A DNA stretch of 64,000 bases from WHSW01 sp963759295 (GCA_963759295.1 CAVWYT010000004.1:62001-126000), one strand, 5' to 3'. Positions 45,912 through 55,310 are shown, counted from the stretch's first letter. A program made the numbers and translations. Notes: generated by a model not told the origin, from the letters alone.

Positions 45912-46417
45912 TGAGCGAGCCGATGAGCGAACGGATAGCGATCTGCCCGGGCAGCTACGACCCGGTGACCAACGGGCATCTCGACATCATCGGCCGCGCC
46001 TCACGCGTCTTCGACCGGGTGGTCGTCGGCGTCGTCGGCCAGGGAATCCGCAAGTCGAAGACCATGTTCAGCGCCGAGGAGCGCCGCGACTTCCTGGTCG
46101 CCGCGACCGCCGGGCTCGAGAACGTCGAGATCGAGATCTTCACCAACCTGCTCGTCGACTTCGCGCGCCAGAACGGGGCGCGCGTGATCCTCAAGGGGCT
46201 GCGCGCGATCTCCGACTTCGAATACGAGCTCGAGATGAACCAGCTCAACCGCAAGCTCTCGCCGGACATCGAGTCGATGTACGTGTTCGCCTCGCCGGAC
46301 TACAGCTTCCTCTCCTCCACCGGGGTCAAGGAGATGGCCACCTTCGGCGGCGACGTCAGCGATCTGGTCCCCGGGCCGGTGGCCGAGGCGCTCAGCGAGC
46401 GCGCGCAGCGCACGTAG
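45911..46417 (+). CDS. coaD: Phosphopantetheine adenylyltransferase
   Basis: 168 aa. CPGSYDPVTNGHLDII holds the (T/H)xGH nucleotide motif; KGLRAISDFEYELEMNQLNR and SPDYSFLSSTGVKE follow. Penultimate step of CoA synthesis. GGAGGAG lies 3–4 nt before ATG 45911; a second in-frame ATG at 45923 may be the real start of the mature fold. Confidence 0.96.
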   Translation: MSEPMSERIAICPGSYDPVTNGHLDIIGRASRVFDRVVVGVVGQGIRKSKTMFSAEERRDFLVAATAGLENVEIEIFTNLLVDFARQNGARVILKGLRAISDFEYELEMNQLNRKLSPDIESMYVFASPDYSFLSSTGVKEMATFGGDVSDLVPGPVAEALSERAQRT

Positions 46418-46500
46418 TTGGGCAGGAGGTTGCAAGGGGCCGCCGAAACCCGCCCTGTAGCGGCCAGTTCGCGACCGGCCGCGTAAGCTGTGATCACTTC

Positions 46501-46965
46501 ATGGACGTCCTGGTCCTCATAGACAAGCTCGACGACCTGATCCACAACGCGCGGCCGGTGCCGCTCACGGATCAGGTTCGAGTCGATCGCGAGGAGATCT
46601 ACGACCTCCTCGATCAGATGCGGGCGACGATTCCCGAGGAGATCAAGCAGGCCCGGTGGATCGTCAAGGAGCGCCAGGAGATGCTCGCCGAGGCCAAGCG
46701 CGAGGCCGAGCGAGTCGTCAAGGAGGCCCGCGACCAGTCCGAGCGGCTGATCTCCGACGAGGAGGTCTACCGCCAGGCGGAGCGCGCCGCCGAGGAGATC
46801 ATCGAGGACGCGCGCGAGACCGAGCGGCAGATCCGGCTCGGGGCCGAGGACTACGCCGACGAGATCCTCTCCACGCTCGAGGTAAACCTCGAGAAGTTCC
46901 TCGCCGCCGTGCAGCGTGGGCGCGACCGCCTCGCGGGGCGCGAGGAGCCGGCCGAGGTCGGCTGA
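46501..46965 (+). CDS. Coiled-coil protein of unknown function
   Basis: 154 aa, almost entirely charged helix from residue ~25 (EIKQARWIVKERQEMLAEAK; EEIIEDARETERQIRLGAED). The N-terminus MDVLVLIDKLDDLIHNARPV is shared by actinobacterial proteins found between coaD and DUF177/rpmF; they resemble ATP-synthase b or DivIVA-type coiled coils but their job is not known to me. No membrane segment. TAAGCT lies 11 nt before the ATG. It converges on a methyltransferase gene. Confidence 0.7.
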   Translation: MDVLVLIDKLDDLIHNARPVPLTDQVRVDREEIYDLLDQMRATIPEEIKQARWIVKERQEMLAEAKREAERVVKEARDQSERLISDEEVYRQAERAAEEIIEDARETERQIRLGAEDYADEILSTLEVNLEKFLAAVQRGRDRLAGREEPAEVG

Positions 46966-46987
46966 TTCCGGGCGCCGCGGTCCTGCC

Positions 46988-47548
46988 TCAGTCGTAGACG
47001 GCGCGGATGACCGCGAAGTCGCCGCGCTCCCAGAGGACCTCGCCGCCGCACCACCGGGCCTGATCGGCCGCGCGCGAGGGCAGATCGACGCCGGGCTCGA
47101 GCGCGACCGTCTGCTCGTCGACCTCGACCACGTCGCCGAGCACCAACGAGCGCGACTCCTGGCGCACGCGGCGGAACAGCTCGCGCTTGGCCTCGGGATC
47201 GAGATGGTGCACCGAGAGCACCGCGATCACCAGGTCCCAGGGGCCGTCGGGCAGCGGGTCCTCCATCCGCGCCAGCCTGACATCGATCCCGAGCTCACGC
47301 GCGTGGAAGACCATCTCGGGCGTCGAGTCGAGGCCGGTCACCTCGGCTTCCGGGAACCGGCGCAGCAACCGGCGGGTGGTCTCGCCCGTGCCGACGCCGA
47401 GCTCGAGCACCCTGCCGGGGGCGAACGGGATCGCGTCGACGGCCGCGTCCTGGAGCTCGTCGTATCGCGGCAGCTCGGCCCTGATCTCGTTCAGGTAGGT
47501 CTCCGGGTTGAGGTGGAATTGGCCGCTCGGCCGCTCGGGCTGGGTCAT
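46988..47548 (-). CDS. Class I SAM-dependent methyltransferase
   Basis: 186 aa. SAM motif I VLELGVGTGETTRRLL, then EVTGLDSTPEMVFHAREL and a motif II-like AVLSVHHLD. Typical of Methyltransf_25/11 small-molecule enzymes, with a substrate that cannot be inferred. It interrupts the otherwise plus-strand coaD–rpmF block. ATG at 47548; the divergent DUF177 gene starts 28 nt away. Confidence 0.75.
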   Translation of the reverse strand: MTQPERPSGQFHLNPETYLNEIRAELPRYDELQDAAVDAIPFAPGRVLELGVGTGETTRRLLRRFPEAEVTGLDSTPEMVFHARELGIDVRLARMEDPLPDGPWDLVIAVLSVHHLDPEAKRELFRRVRQESRSLVLGDVVEVDEQTVALEPGVDLPSRAADQARWCGGEVLWERGDFAVIRAVYD

Positions 47549-47575
47549 CTCTCGGCGCTAATCTCGATCGGACGG

Positions 47576-48106
47576 ATGGTCGCCTATAACAGCATCGATC
47601 TCGATCGGCTGGCGCTCAGCCCGGGCGAGGGACGCAGGCTCGATCTCGAGCTCGATCCCGGCGAGCTCGTGCTCGCCGGGCAAAGCTACGCGTTCGAGCT
47701 CGGCGAGGCGCCGGCGCGGCTGGAGATCTCCCGGACGGCCTCGGGTCACGCGATGCGGCTCGCCTTCGCGGGCGACGTGGTCGGCCCCTGCATGCGCTGC
47801 CTCGAGCCCGCCTCGGTGCCGATCGAGATCGAGTCGCGCGAGGTCGATCAAGCGCGGGCGACCGATGAGGAGCTGCGCAGCCCCTACGTCACCGAGGGGA
47901 TCCTCGATCTCGCCGGCTGGGCGCACGACGCGCTCGCCCTGGCGCTGCCGGTGAAGCTGCTCTGCCGCCCCGACTGCGCCGGCTTGTGCGCGGTCTGCGG
48001 GGCATCGCTCAACGACGCCGACCCCGCCGAGCACGAGCACGACCAGGGGCGCGATCCACGCTGGGCGAAGCTCGACGAGCTCCGTGAGGGCCGACCGGGT
48101 CGCTGA
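47576..48106 (+). CDS. DUF177 (YceD-like) protein
   Basis: 176 aa. CMRCLEPASVPIEIESREVD and the C-terminal LCRPDCAGLCAVCGASLND are the DUF177 signature; the four or five Cys may bind zinc. YceD-type proteins sit before rpmF in most bacteria and have been linked to rRNA (23S) processing or stability. Followed by rpmF and plsX. TAATCT (47559–47564) 11 nt before the ATG may be its -10. Confidence 0.88.
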   Translation: MVAYNSIDLDRLALSPGEGRRLDLELDPGELVLAGQSYAFELGEAPARLEISRTASGHAMRLAFAGDVVGPCMRCLEPASVPIEIESREVDQARATDEELRSPYVTEGILDLAGWAHDALALALPVKLLCRPDCAGLCAVCGASLNDADPAEHEHDQGRDPRWAKLDELREGRPGR

Positions 48107-48110
48107 CCGC

Positions 48111-48121
48111 TCGCTACCATC
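48111..48121 (+). promoter_or_regulatory. rpmF promoter motif TCGCTACCATC
   Basis: Contains TACCAT (48115–48120), 12 nt before the rpmF ATG; identical to the element before rpmB. Confidence 0.35.
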
Positions 48122-48132
48122 CTGCGCTGTCT

Positions 48133-48342
48133 ATGGCGGTTCCCAAGAAGAGAACCTCGGCGCAGCGGCGCGACAAGCGACGCGCGACGCACCGCGCGGC
48201 GACGCCGCGCGTCAACGAGTGCCCGCGCTGCCACAGCCCTCGCCTGCCCCATCGGGTCTGCCCGGTATGCGGAACGTACGCCGGTCGCGAGGTGATCTCG
48301 CACCAGGTCGGCGAGGCCGACGCCGGCCGCGCAGAGGGTTAA
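48133..48342 (+). CDS. rpmF: 50S ribosomal protein L32, zinc-ribbon form
   Basis: 69 aa. MAVPKKRTSAQRRDKRRATH start and two CxxC pairs (CPRC and CPVC) of the zinc-binding type. Placed between DUF177 and plsX as in most bacteria. The last ~12 residues are a poorly conserved acidic tail. Confidence 0.95.
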   Translation: MAVPKKRTSAQRRDKRRATHRAATPRVNECPRCHSPRLPHRVCPVCGTYAGREVISHQVGEADAGRAEG

Positions 48343-48346
48343 TCGC

Positions 48347-49375
48347 GTGACAACGGTCGCCCTCGACGGCCGCGGGGCCGAGCGGGGGCCCGAGGCGGTG
48401 ATCGCAGGGGCCCACGCGGCGGCCGCCGACGGGATCGCGGTGCGGGTGTTCGGCGATCCCTCCGAGCTCACGGGCATCGAGCGGTCCGATCGCGTCGAGC
48501 TGGTCGAGACGACCGGGGCGATCACCAACGACGACGACCCGGTCGCCGCGGTGCGCTCCACCCCGCGGGCATCGGTGGTGCTCGCCGCCGCCGACGTCGC
48601 CGAGGGCGGCGCCGACGCGCTCGTCAGCCCGGGGCCGACCGGGGCGACGATGACCGCGGCGCTGTTCGCCATGCGCCGCACCCACGGCGTGCGCCGGCCG
48701 GCGCTCGCCGTCCAGCTCGTGGTCCCGGGCCGCGAGGGCCCGCCGACCCTGCTGCTCGACGCGGGCGCGAACTCCGACGCCCGGAGCGGCGATCTGGTTC
48801 AGTTCGCCTACCTCGGGTCGGCGTTCAGCCGAGCCGTGCTCGGGGTGCGGCGCCCGCGGGTGGCGCTGCTCTCCGTCGGCGAGGAGCCGAAGAAGGGCAG
48901 CGTCGAGGTCGTCGACGCGCACGCCGAGCTCGCCGCCGCCGAGCCGCTCGACTTCCGCGGCAACATCGAGGGTCGAGACCTGCTCGCGGGCGTCGCCGAC
49001 GTCGTGGTCACCGACGGGTTCACCGGCAACGTCGCCTTGAAGACGATCGAGGGAACCGCGCGCACGGTCGCCGATGCCGTCAGCGCCGCGGCGCGCTCCG
49101 GGCCGATCGCCGCCGCCGGCGGCCTGCTGCTGCGGCCGGCGCTCGGCGACCTTCGCAGGCGGATGGATCCCGACGCCATCGGCGGGGCGATCCTGCTCGG
49201 CCTACGCGGCGTCGCCGTCGTCGGTCACGGAAGCTCCGGGCCGGCGGGGATCGCGAACGCGATCCGGCTTGCGGCGCGGGCGGTCGAGGAGCGGGCGGTG
49301 GAGCGGACTGCCGAGCTGCTGCGCCAATCGGGGGCGACAAGGGCCGCGATGCGTGATAGGAAGGAGCAGGAATGA
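48347..49375 (+). CDS. plsX: Phosphate acyltransferase PlsX
   Basis: 342 aa, GTG start. Conserved pieces seen are ARSGDLVQFAYLGSAFSRAV, RVALLSVGEEPKKGS, FRGNIEGRDLL and VVTDGFTGNVALKTIEG. It makes acyl-phosphate from acyl-ACP, the first step of phospholipid synthesis. The N-terminus (TTVALDGRGAERGPEAVIAG) keeps the usual ALDxxGxxxxPE pattern. TGA overlaps the acpP ATG. Confidence 0.93.
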   Translation: MTTVALDGRGAERGPEAVIAGAHAAAADGIAVRVFGDPSELTGIERSDRVELVETTGAITNDDDPVAAVRSTPRASVVLAAADVAEGGADALVSPGPTGATMTAALFAMRRTHGVRRPALAVQLVVPGREGPPTLLLDAGANSDARSGDLVQFAYLGSAFSRAVLGVRRPRVALLSVGEEPKKGSVEVVDAHAELAAAEPLDFRGNIEGRDLLAGVADVVVTDGFTGNVALKTIEGTARTVADAVSAAARSGPIAAAGGLLLRPALGDLRRRMDPDAIGGAILLGLRGVAVVGHGSSGPAGIANAIRLAARAVEERAVERTAELLRQSGATRAAMRDRKEQE

Positions 49376-49623
49376 CCCTCGATCGCGATCAGGTGATGGC
49401 GAAGGTGCGCCAGCACCTCGCGGCGGAGCTCGAGCTCGAGCCGGCGACGATCAGCGAGACCACGAGCTTCAAGGACGACCTCGATGCGGACTCGCTCGAT
49501 CTCTACGAGCTGGTCATGGAGCTCGAGGACTCCTACGGGATCAGGGTCTCCGAGGAGGAGGCCTCCCGAATCCAGACCGTCGGCGACGCGGTCGACTTCG
49601 TGATCGGGCGGCTTCCGGCCTAG
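49372..49623 (+). CDS. acpP: Acyl carrier protein
   Basis: 83 aa. FKDDLDADSLDLYELVMELE includes the DSL motif whose Ser carries the phosphopantetheine arm. Carries acyl chains for fatty acid synthesis and plsX. SD GGAAGGAG, strong, and ATGA overlap with plsX. Confidence 0.95.
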   Translation: MTLDRDQVMAKVRQHLAAELELEPATISETTSFKDDLDADSLDLYELVMELEDSYGIRVSEEEASRIQTVGDAVDFVIGRLPA

Positions 49624-49627
49624 CCTC

Positions 49628-50356
49628 ATGGCGCGCGGTATCCGCAGGCTCGGGCGGGGGGTCCGGGCCCGACGCGCGCGCCGTGAGCCGGCGCGGCTGC
49701 GCGACCTGCTCGACGCCCTGCCGCTGACCCTGCGCCGGCAGGCGCTCACGCACGCCTCCTGGGTCGAGCACCGCGCCGAGTCCTACGGGCGCCTCGCCTT
49801 CCTCGGTGACAGCGTGCTCGGGCTGGCGATCGCCGAGCACCTGTTCCGCCGCTTTGCACGCGCCGACATCGGGCGGCTGACGAAGATGCACGGGCAGGTG
49901 GTCAGCGGGCGCGCCTGCGCGGAGATCGCCATCGCGCTCGGCGTGCCCGAGCTGCTGCGGGAGGCGGCGCCGGAGCGCGCGGACGGGGGCATCGAGGTCG
50001 AGGCGCTGCTCGCCTCCGAGCGGGCCCTGGCATCGGTGTGCGAGGCGGTGATCGGCGCCTGCTACCTGCATCACGGCTTCGAGCTGACCTCCGAGGCGAC
50101 CCTGGCCGCGTTCGCGAACGAGATCGAGCTCGCATCGGAGCGGCTGCTGGACTTCAAGTCGGCGCTCCAGGAACGCCTCGCCCGCGACGGCGCGCGCGTA
50201 AGGTATGAGGTGACCGGCGAGTCCGGCCCTCCGCACGACCGTGTGTTCGAGGTCGATGCGAGCGTCAACGGCGAGGTCCTCGGGCACGGCTCCGGGCGCT
50301 CGAAGAAGGCGGCCGAGCAGGCCGCCGCCGAGGAGGCGCTCGAAGGCCTCGGCTGA
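49628..50356 (+). CDS. rnc: RNase III-family protein with atypical catalytic residues
   Basis: 242 aa. RNase III domain then dsRNA-binding domain (DFKSALQERLARDGARVRYE; GRSKKAAEQAAAEEALEGL). The signature, normally NERLEFLGD, reads YGRLAFLGDSVLG: the two Glu (E38 and E41 in E. coli numbering) are Gly and Ala, and the later LAD–xxE pair reads LASVCEAVIGA, so D114 is Ser. D45 and E117 equivalents remain. Substrate recognition looks intact but catalysis may be impaired or altered. Position acpP–rnc–smc is standard. Confidence 0.85.
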   Translation: MARGIRRLGRGVRARRARREPARLRDLLDALPLTLRRQALTHASWVEHRAESYGRLAFLGDSVLGLAIAEHLFRRFARADIGRLTKMHGQVVSGRACAEIAIALGVPELLREAAPERADGGIEVEALLASERALASVCEAVIGACYLHHGFELTSEATLAAFANEIELASERLLDFKSALQERLARDGARVRYEVTGESGPPHDRVFEVDASVNGEVLGHGSGRSKKAAEQAAAEEALEGLG

Positions 50357-50461
50357 CGGCGCCCGCGCGCGAGGCGGAATGGCGTCCGGTCGGCACGCGA
50401 GGCTTCCGGCCGGAGGAGATCCGGCAGGGGCCTCGAAGCGAGAGACGAACGCCCCACACCC

Positions 50462-52887
50462 ATGCATCTGAGCTCGATCACGATCAAGGGCTTCAAGTCC
50501 TTCCCCGAGCGCACCAAGCTCGTCTTCTCGCCTGGCGTCAGCGTGATCGTCGGGCCGAACGGCTGCGGTAAGTCGAACGTCACCGACGCCGTCCTCTGGG
50601 CGCTCGGCGAGCAGAGCCCGCTCAGCGTCCGCGGCCAGTCGATGCAGGACATGATCTACGCCGGCGGCGACGGCGTCGGGCCCAGCCGCTTCGCCGAGGT
50701 CGAAGTCGTGCTCGCCCCCGACGAGCACGATTGCGAGCCAACGACCGCCGACTCCTCCGCTTCGCGCCCGGGGTCGGCGAGGTCGGTGGGCTCCGAGTTC
50801 TCCGAGATCTCGGTCGTTCGGCGCCTGGAGCGCGGCGGCGAGGGGTCCTACCGGCTCAACGGCGCCCGCGCCCGGCTCGCCGACGTCGTCGACGTCCTCT
50901 CCGACGCCAGCCTCGGCCGCGAGATGCACTCGGTGATCAGCCAGGGCCGGGTCGAGGAGATCGTGCTCTCGGCGCCGCGCGAGCGCCGGCTGCTGGTCGA
51001 GGAGGCGGCGGGCCTCGGCAAGCACCGCAAGCGCCGCCGCCGCGCCCAGCTGAAGCTCGAGCGCACCCAGGACAACCTCGATCGCGCACTCGACGTCGAG
51101 CGCGAGGCGCGCAGCCACCTGCGTCCGCTGAAGCGGCAGGCCCAGGCGGCCGACATCCACGCTCGGCTCGAGCGCGAGGCGGCCGAGCTGCGCGCGCGGG
51201 CGCTCGCCTCCGAGCTCCACGGCCACGAGGCCGAGCTGGCCGACGCCGAGGCCGACGCCGCGAGGGCCCGCGAGGCACGGGCGAAGCTCGACGCCGAGCT
51301 CGCCGAGGTCAACCGGCGGCGGACGGCGATCGAGGAGCAGCTCGCCGAGCGCGACCGCGAGCGCACCGAGTCGTGGGGCCGGCTGACGGCGGTTCGCGCC
51401 GCCCACGAGCGACTCAGCGTCCGGGGCGAGGCGCTGGCCGCCCGGCGGGGCGAGCTCCTGCGTGCGATCGAGCGCCGCCGCGACGCGCTCGGGGCGCTCG
51501 CCGCCGAGCTCGCCGAGGCCGCCGGGGCCCGCGCCGGCGACGACCCGGTGGGCGCCGGACTCGACCGGATCGGCGAGTCGCTCGCCGGTGCCGTGGAGCG
51601 TCTGGACGCGGCGCGGGCCGCGCACAGCGACGCGCGGCGAGCGGCCGAGGTCGGCCGGGTGCGGGAGGCGACCGAGGCGCGCGACGCGGATGGCGCGGCG
51701 GGTCGAGGAGATGCTCGGCAGCCGTCGCCAGGACTCGCTCGCACAGCGCCTCGAGCGCGAGGGCGAGCTGCTCGCCGCGGTCGACGAGCTCTGCGAGGCG
51801 ACCGCCGACGCGCGCGACGCCGCCGGCGAGCGCGCCGCCGGGCTCGAGCGCCGGATGCTCGGCGAGGGCGGCGCCGACGACGTCGCCGACCGGCTGCGCG
51901 CCTGCTCGCGCGAGGAGGCGGAGCTGCAGGCACGCCTGCGCGACGCCGCGGACGCGGTCACCGAGGCGGAGGTCAAGGTCGCCCACCTCGGCGACCGCCG
52001 GGTCGAGGCGGCGGCCGAGCTGGGCCGGATCGCCGCGGTCGCTCGGCCGCGAGCTGAGCGCCGCCGCGCGCAGCCTCGACGACGCCGAGCGCGAGGAGAT
52101 CGAGGTCAAGCTCGAGCGCCTGGCGCGCCGGCGCGAGCAGCTCGGGCCGGTCAACCCGCTCGCCGAGCGCGAGTACGAGGAGGCGCTGTCCCACGTCGAG
52201 AGCCTCGAGGCCCAGCGCGCCGACCTCGAGGGCGCGCTCGCCGAGCTGCAATCGCTGATCCGCGACACGGACCGCAAGATCCACGCCGCCTTCGAGGAGA
52301 CGTTCGAGGCGACGCAACGGAACTTCGAGGAGCTGGTCGAGCACCTGTTTCCGGGCGGCCGCGGCCGCCTGCGGCTGGTCGACGACAGCCGCGGGCCGAA
52401 GCCGGTGCTGGGCGGCGCCGAGCCCGAGGCCGCCGCGGGCTCGGACGAGGCCGATGCCTTGGCCGAGGCCGAGGCGGCGGCCGACGCCGAGGCGGGCGAC
52501 GAGTTCGCCACGCAGGGGGTCGAGATCGAGGTCACCCCGGCGGGCAAGGCGACGCGCCGGCTGTCGCTGCTCTCCGGCGGCGAGAAGGCGCTGGTCGCGC
52601 TCGCCTTCGTGTTCGCGGTCTTCCTCGCCCGGCCCTCGCCCTTCTACATCCTCGACGAGGTGGAGGCGGCGCTCGACGACGCCAACATCGACCGCTTCCT
52701 GCAGCTCGTGCGGCGGTTCTCCGACCGGGCCCAGTTCATCATCGTCACCCACCAGAAGCGCACCATGGACGCGGCCGACGTCCTCTACGGGGTCTCGATG
52801 GGCAACGGCGGCGTCACCAAGGTCGTCTCGCGCCGGTTCGAGAGCGAGCCGCTGCGGCAGCTCGGCGAGGCCTTCGAGGCCGCCTGA
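50462..52887 (+). CDS. smc: SMC ATPase, short, no recognisable hinge (two frameshifts)
   Basis: Reconstructed length ~806 aa against ~1150–1200 for bacterial SMC. N-head: IKGFKSFPERTKLVF and Walker A VGPNGCGKSNVTDAV; the Q-loop region follows with ISQGRVEEI. C-head: signature LSLLSGGEKALVALAF and Walker B FYILDEVEAALDDANIDRF. Between are only charged helices. I see no Gly-rich hinge domain and no zinc-hook CxxC. Frames change near 51692 and 52038, each cured by removing one base; sequence on both sides is continuous coiled coil. The kleisin partners scpA/scpB are at 13.5 kb. The preceding 105-bp gap shows no clear promoter. Confidence 0.85.
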
Positions 52888-52906
52888 GCCGTACCCTGCC
52901 CGCTCG

Positions 52907-53911
52907 ATGGAGTGGGAACAGCTGATCTCGCTCGGGTCGCGCGAGGGCCGTCCGGTGGTGGACGGCGACGCCCCCGGACGCGAGGCGGAGGAGGTTTCGC
53001 GCGGTGGTGTCGTCGCACGCCTGCGCGAGAGGCTGGCGAAGAGCCGCCAGGCGCTCGGCGCAGAGCTCTCGGCGAGCCTCTTCGATCACATCGACGAGCA
53101 GACCTGGGAGCGGCTCGAAGAGGCGCTGATCCTCGCCGACGTCGGCGCCAAGTCGACCGCCGAGATCGTCGGACGGCTGGAGTCGGAGGTCGACGCGGGG
53201 GCGGTCCGCGGTCCGGAGGAGGTGCGGGGGCGGTTGATCGAGTTGATGGCCGAGCTGGCCGCCGCCGAGCCGCCGCGCCTCGATCTCTCCGCGAAGCCGG
53301 CGGTGATCATGGTCGTCGGCGTCAACGGCACCGGCAAGACGACGACGATCGGCAAGCTCTCGCAGGTGCTGCGCGAGCGCTTCGGGCTCGGCGTCGTCGT
53401 CGCCGCGTCGGACACCTATCGCGCCGCAGCGATCGAGCAGCTCGAGAGCTGGGCCGAACGGGCCGGGGTCGAGATCGTCCGCGGCGATCCGGGCGGCGAT
53501 CCGGGCGCCGTCGTGTTCGACGCGATTGCTGCCGCGGAGGCGCGCGGGGCCGACGTCGTGATCGCCGACACCGCCGGTCGCCTCCACACTCACGGCAACC
53601 TGATGGAGGAGCTCGCCAAGGTGCGGCGGGTCGCCGCGAAGCGCCTCGACGGGGCGCCGCACGAGACCCTGATCGTGATCGACGCGACCACCGGCCAGAA
53701 CGGCCTGCGCCAGGCGCACGCGTTCTCGGAATCGGCCGAGCTGACCGGGGTGGTGCTGACCAAGCTCGACGGCACCGCCAAGGGCGGGATCGCGCTCGCG
53801 ATCGCCGGCGAGCTTCGGATCCCGGTCAAGCTGATCGGCGTCGGCGAGGGAATCGAGGACCTGCGGCCGTTCGACGCGCGTGAGTTCGCGACGGCGCTGC
53901 TCGGGGAGTGA
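52907..53911 (+). CDS. ftsY: Signal recognition particle receptor FtsY
   Basis: 334 aa from the ATG at 52907. A short N-terminal helical region (N domain, RLRERLAKSRQALGAELSAS) precedes the SRP-type GTPase: VNGTGKTTTIGKLSQVL, DTAGRLHTHGNLMEEL, TKLDGTAKGG. There is no long acidic A domain, as in many Gram-positives. It docks SRP–ribosome complexes at the membrane. TACCCT is 9 nt before the ATG. Confidence 0.95.
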   Translation: MEWEQLISLGSREGRPVVDGDAPGREAEEVSRGGVVARLRERLAKSRQALGAELSASLFDHIDEQTWERLEEALILADVGAKSTAEIVGRLESEVDAGAVRGPEEVRGRLIELMAELAAAEPPRLDLSAKPAVIMVVGVNGTGKTTTIGKLSQVLRERFGLGVVVAASDTYRAAAIEQLESWAERAGVEIVRGDPGGDPGAVVFDAIAAAEARGADVVIADTAGRLHTHGNLMEELAKVRRVAAKRLDGAPHETLIVIDATTGQNGLRQAHAFSESAELTGVVLTKLDGTAKGGIALAIAGELRIPVKLIGVGEGIEDLRPFDAREFATALLGE

Positions 53912-53972
53912 TCAAGGCGCCTCCGCCGCGCGGCGCGGGATGCCGCGCGCGAGGCCGTAAGCTGGTCGCCCG

Positions 53973-55310
53973 ATGTTCGACCAGCTCTCCGATCGCCTTC
54001 AGGAGACCCTCTCCGACGTTCGCTCGCGCGGCAAGCTGACCGAGTCCGACGTCGACAAGGCGATGCGCGAGATCCGGCTCGCGCTGCTCGAGGCCGACGT
54101 CAACTTCAAGGTCGTCAAGCAGTTCACCTCCCAGGTCAAGGAGCGCTGCCTGGGCGCCGGGGTGCTCGACGCGCTCAACCCCGGCCAGCAGGTGGTGAAG
54201 ATCGTCGACGAGGAGCTCGCCGCGCTGATGGGCGGCTCCGGGCGAGACCTCGCGTTCGCCTCGACGGCGCCGACCGTGATCCTGATGGCGGGCCTTCAGG
54301 GCTCGGGCAAGACGACCGCGTGCGCGAAGCTCGCCAAGCTGCTCGGCGACGACCGCAAGCGGGTCGGCCTCGCCGCCTGCGACACCCAGCGACCGGCCGC
54401 GGTCGAGCAGCTGGTGACCATGGGCAAGCGCGGCGGCGCGACCGTTTACCAGCAGGGGACCGAGCGCGACCCGGTCGAGATCGCCGAGTGGGCGCTGGGC
54501 CAGGCGCGCTCGGACGGGCTCGACGTGCTGATCATCGACACCGCCGGGCGCCTGCACATCGACGAGCAGCTGATGGACGAGCTGGCGGCGATCCGCAAGC
54601 GGACCAAGCCCCACGACATCCTCCTCGTGCTCGACGCGATGACCGGCCAGGATGCCGTCAACGTCGCCGAGAGCTTCGCCGAGCGGGTCGACTTCGACGG
54701 CGTGCTGCTGACCAAGCTCGACGGCGACGCGCGCGGAGGCGCGGCGCTCTCGGTGAAGGCGGTGACCGGCAAGCCGATCATCTACGCCTCGACCGGTGAG
54801 CGGATCGAGCAGCTCGAGCGCTTCCACCCCGACCGGATGGCGTCACGGATCCTCGGCATGGGCGACGTGCTGTCGCTGATCGAGAAGGCCGAGGAGGTCT
54901 CCGACGCCGATCAGGCGGCGGAGCTCGAGCGCAAGATCCGCAAGCAGCAGTTCACGCTCGAGGACTTCCTCACCCAGATGAGGCAGGTGCGCAAGATGGG
55001 CCCGCTCTCCAGCGTGCTCGGGATGATGCCCGGGATGGGCAAGCAGATGAAGGAGTTGCGCCAGGTCAACATGGACGACGGCGAGCTCGACCGGCTCGAG
55101 GCGATCATCCTCTCGATGACGCCCGCTGAGCGCGCCAATCCGCAGATGATCGACGGGTCGCGGCGAAAGCGGATCGCGCAGGGCTCGGGAACCACGGTCC
55201 AGGCGGTGAACCGGCTCGTCAAGCAGTTCGCCCAGATGCGCAAGATGATGGCCCAGCTCGCCCAGGGCAAGATGCCCAACCCCGCGCAGCTGATGAAGGG
55301 GATGCGCTGA
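53973..55310 (+). CDS. ffh: Signal recognition particle protein Ffh
   Basis: 445 aa. MFDQLSDRLQETLSDVRSRG N domain; G domain with GLQGSGKTTACAKLAKLL, DTAGRLHIDEQL and TKLDGDARGGAAL; Met-rich M domain (MGPLSSVLGMMPGMGKQM; QMRKMMAQLAQGKMPNPAQL) that binds signal peptides and 4.5S RNA. TAAGCT lies 9 nt before the ATG. Followed by rpsP as usual. Confidence 0.96.
   Translation: MFDQLSDRLQETLSDVRSRGKLTESDVDKAMREIRLALLEADVNFKVVKQFTSQVKERCLGAGVLDALNPGQQVVKIVDEELAALMGGSGRDLAFASTAPTVILMAGLQGSGKTTACAKLAKLLGDDRKRVGLAACDTQRPAAVEQLVTMGKRGGATVYQQGTERDPVEIAEWALGQARSDGLDVLIIDTAGRLHIDEQLMDELAAIRKRTKPHDILLVLDAMTGQDAVNVAESFAERVDFDGVLLTKLDGDARGGAALSVKAVTGKPIIYASTGERIEQLERFHPDRMASRILGMGDVLSLIEKAEEVSDADQAAELERKIRKQQFTLEDFLTQMRQVRKMGPLSSVLGMMPGMGKQMKELRQVNMDDGELDRLEAIILSMTPAERANPQMIDGSRRKRIAQGSGTTVQAVNRLVKQFAQMRKMMAQLAQGKMPNPAQLMKGMR

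Noticed and set aside
46486..46500. GTGATCAC palindrome before the coiled-coil gene as a CRP-like site
   Set aside because: Only 8 bp and not the TGTGA-N6-TCACA form; expected by chance.
51690..52057. Reading smc as two or three separate genes (split SMC)
   Set aside because: Frame changes occur inside continuous coiled-coil sequence with no SD or -10 element, and match the one-base insertions seen elsewhere.
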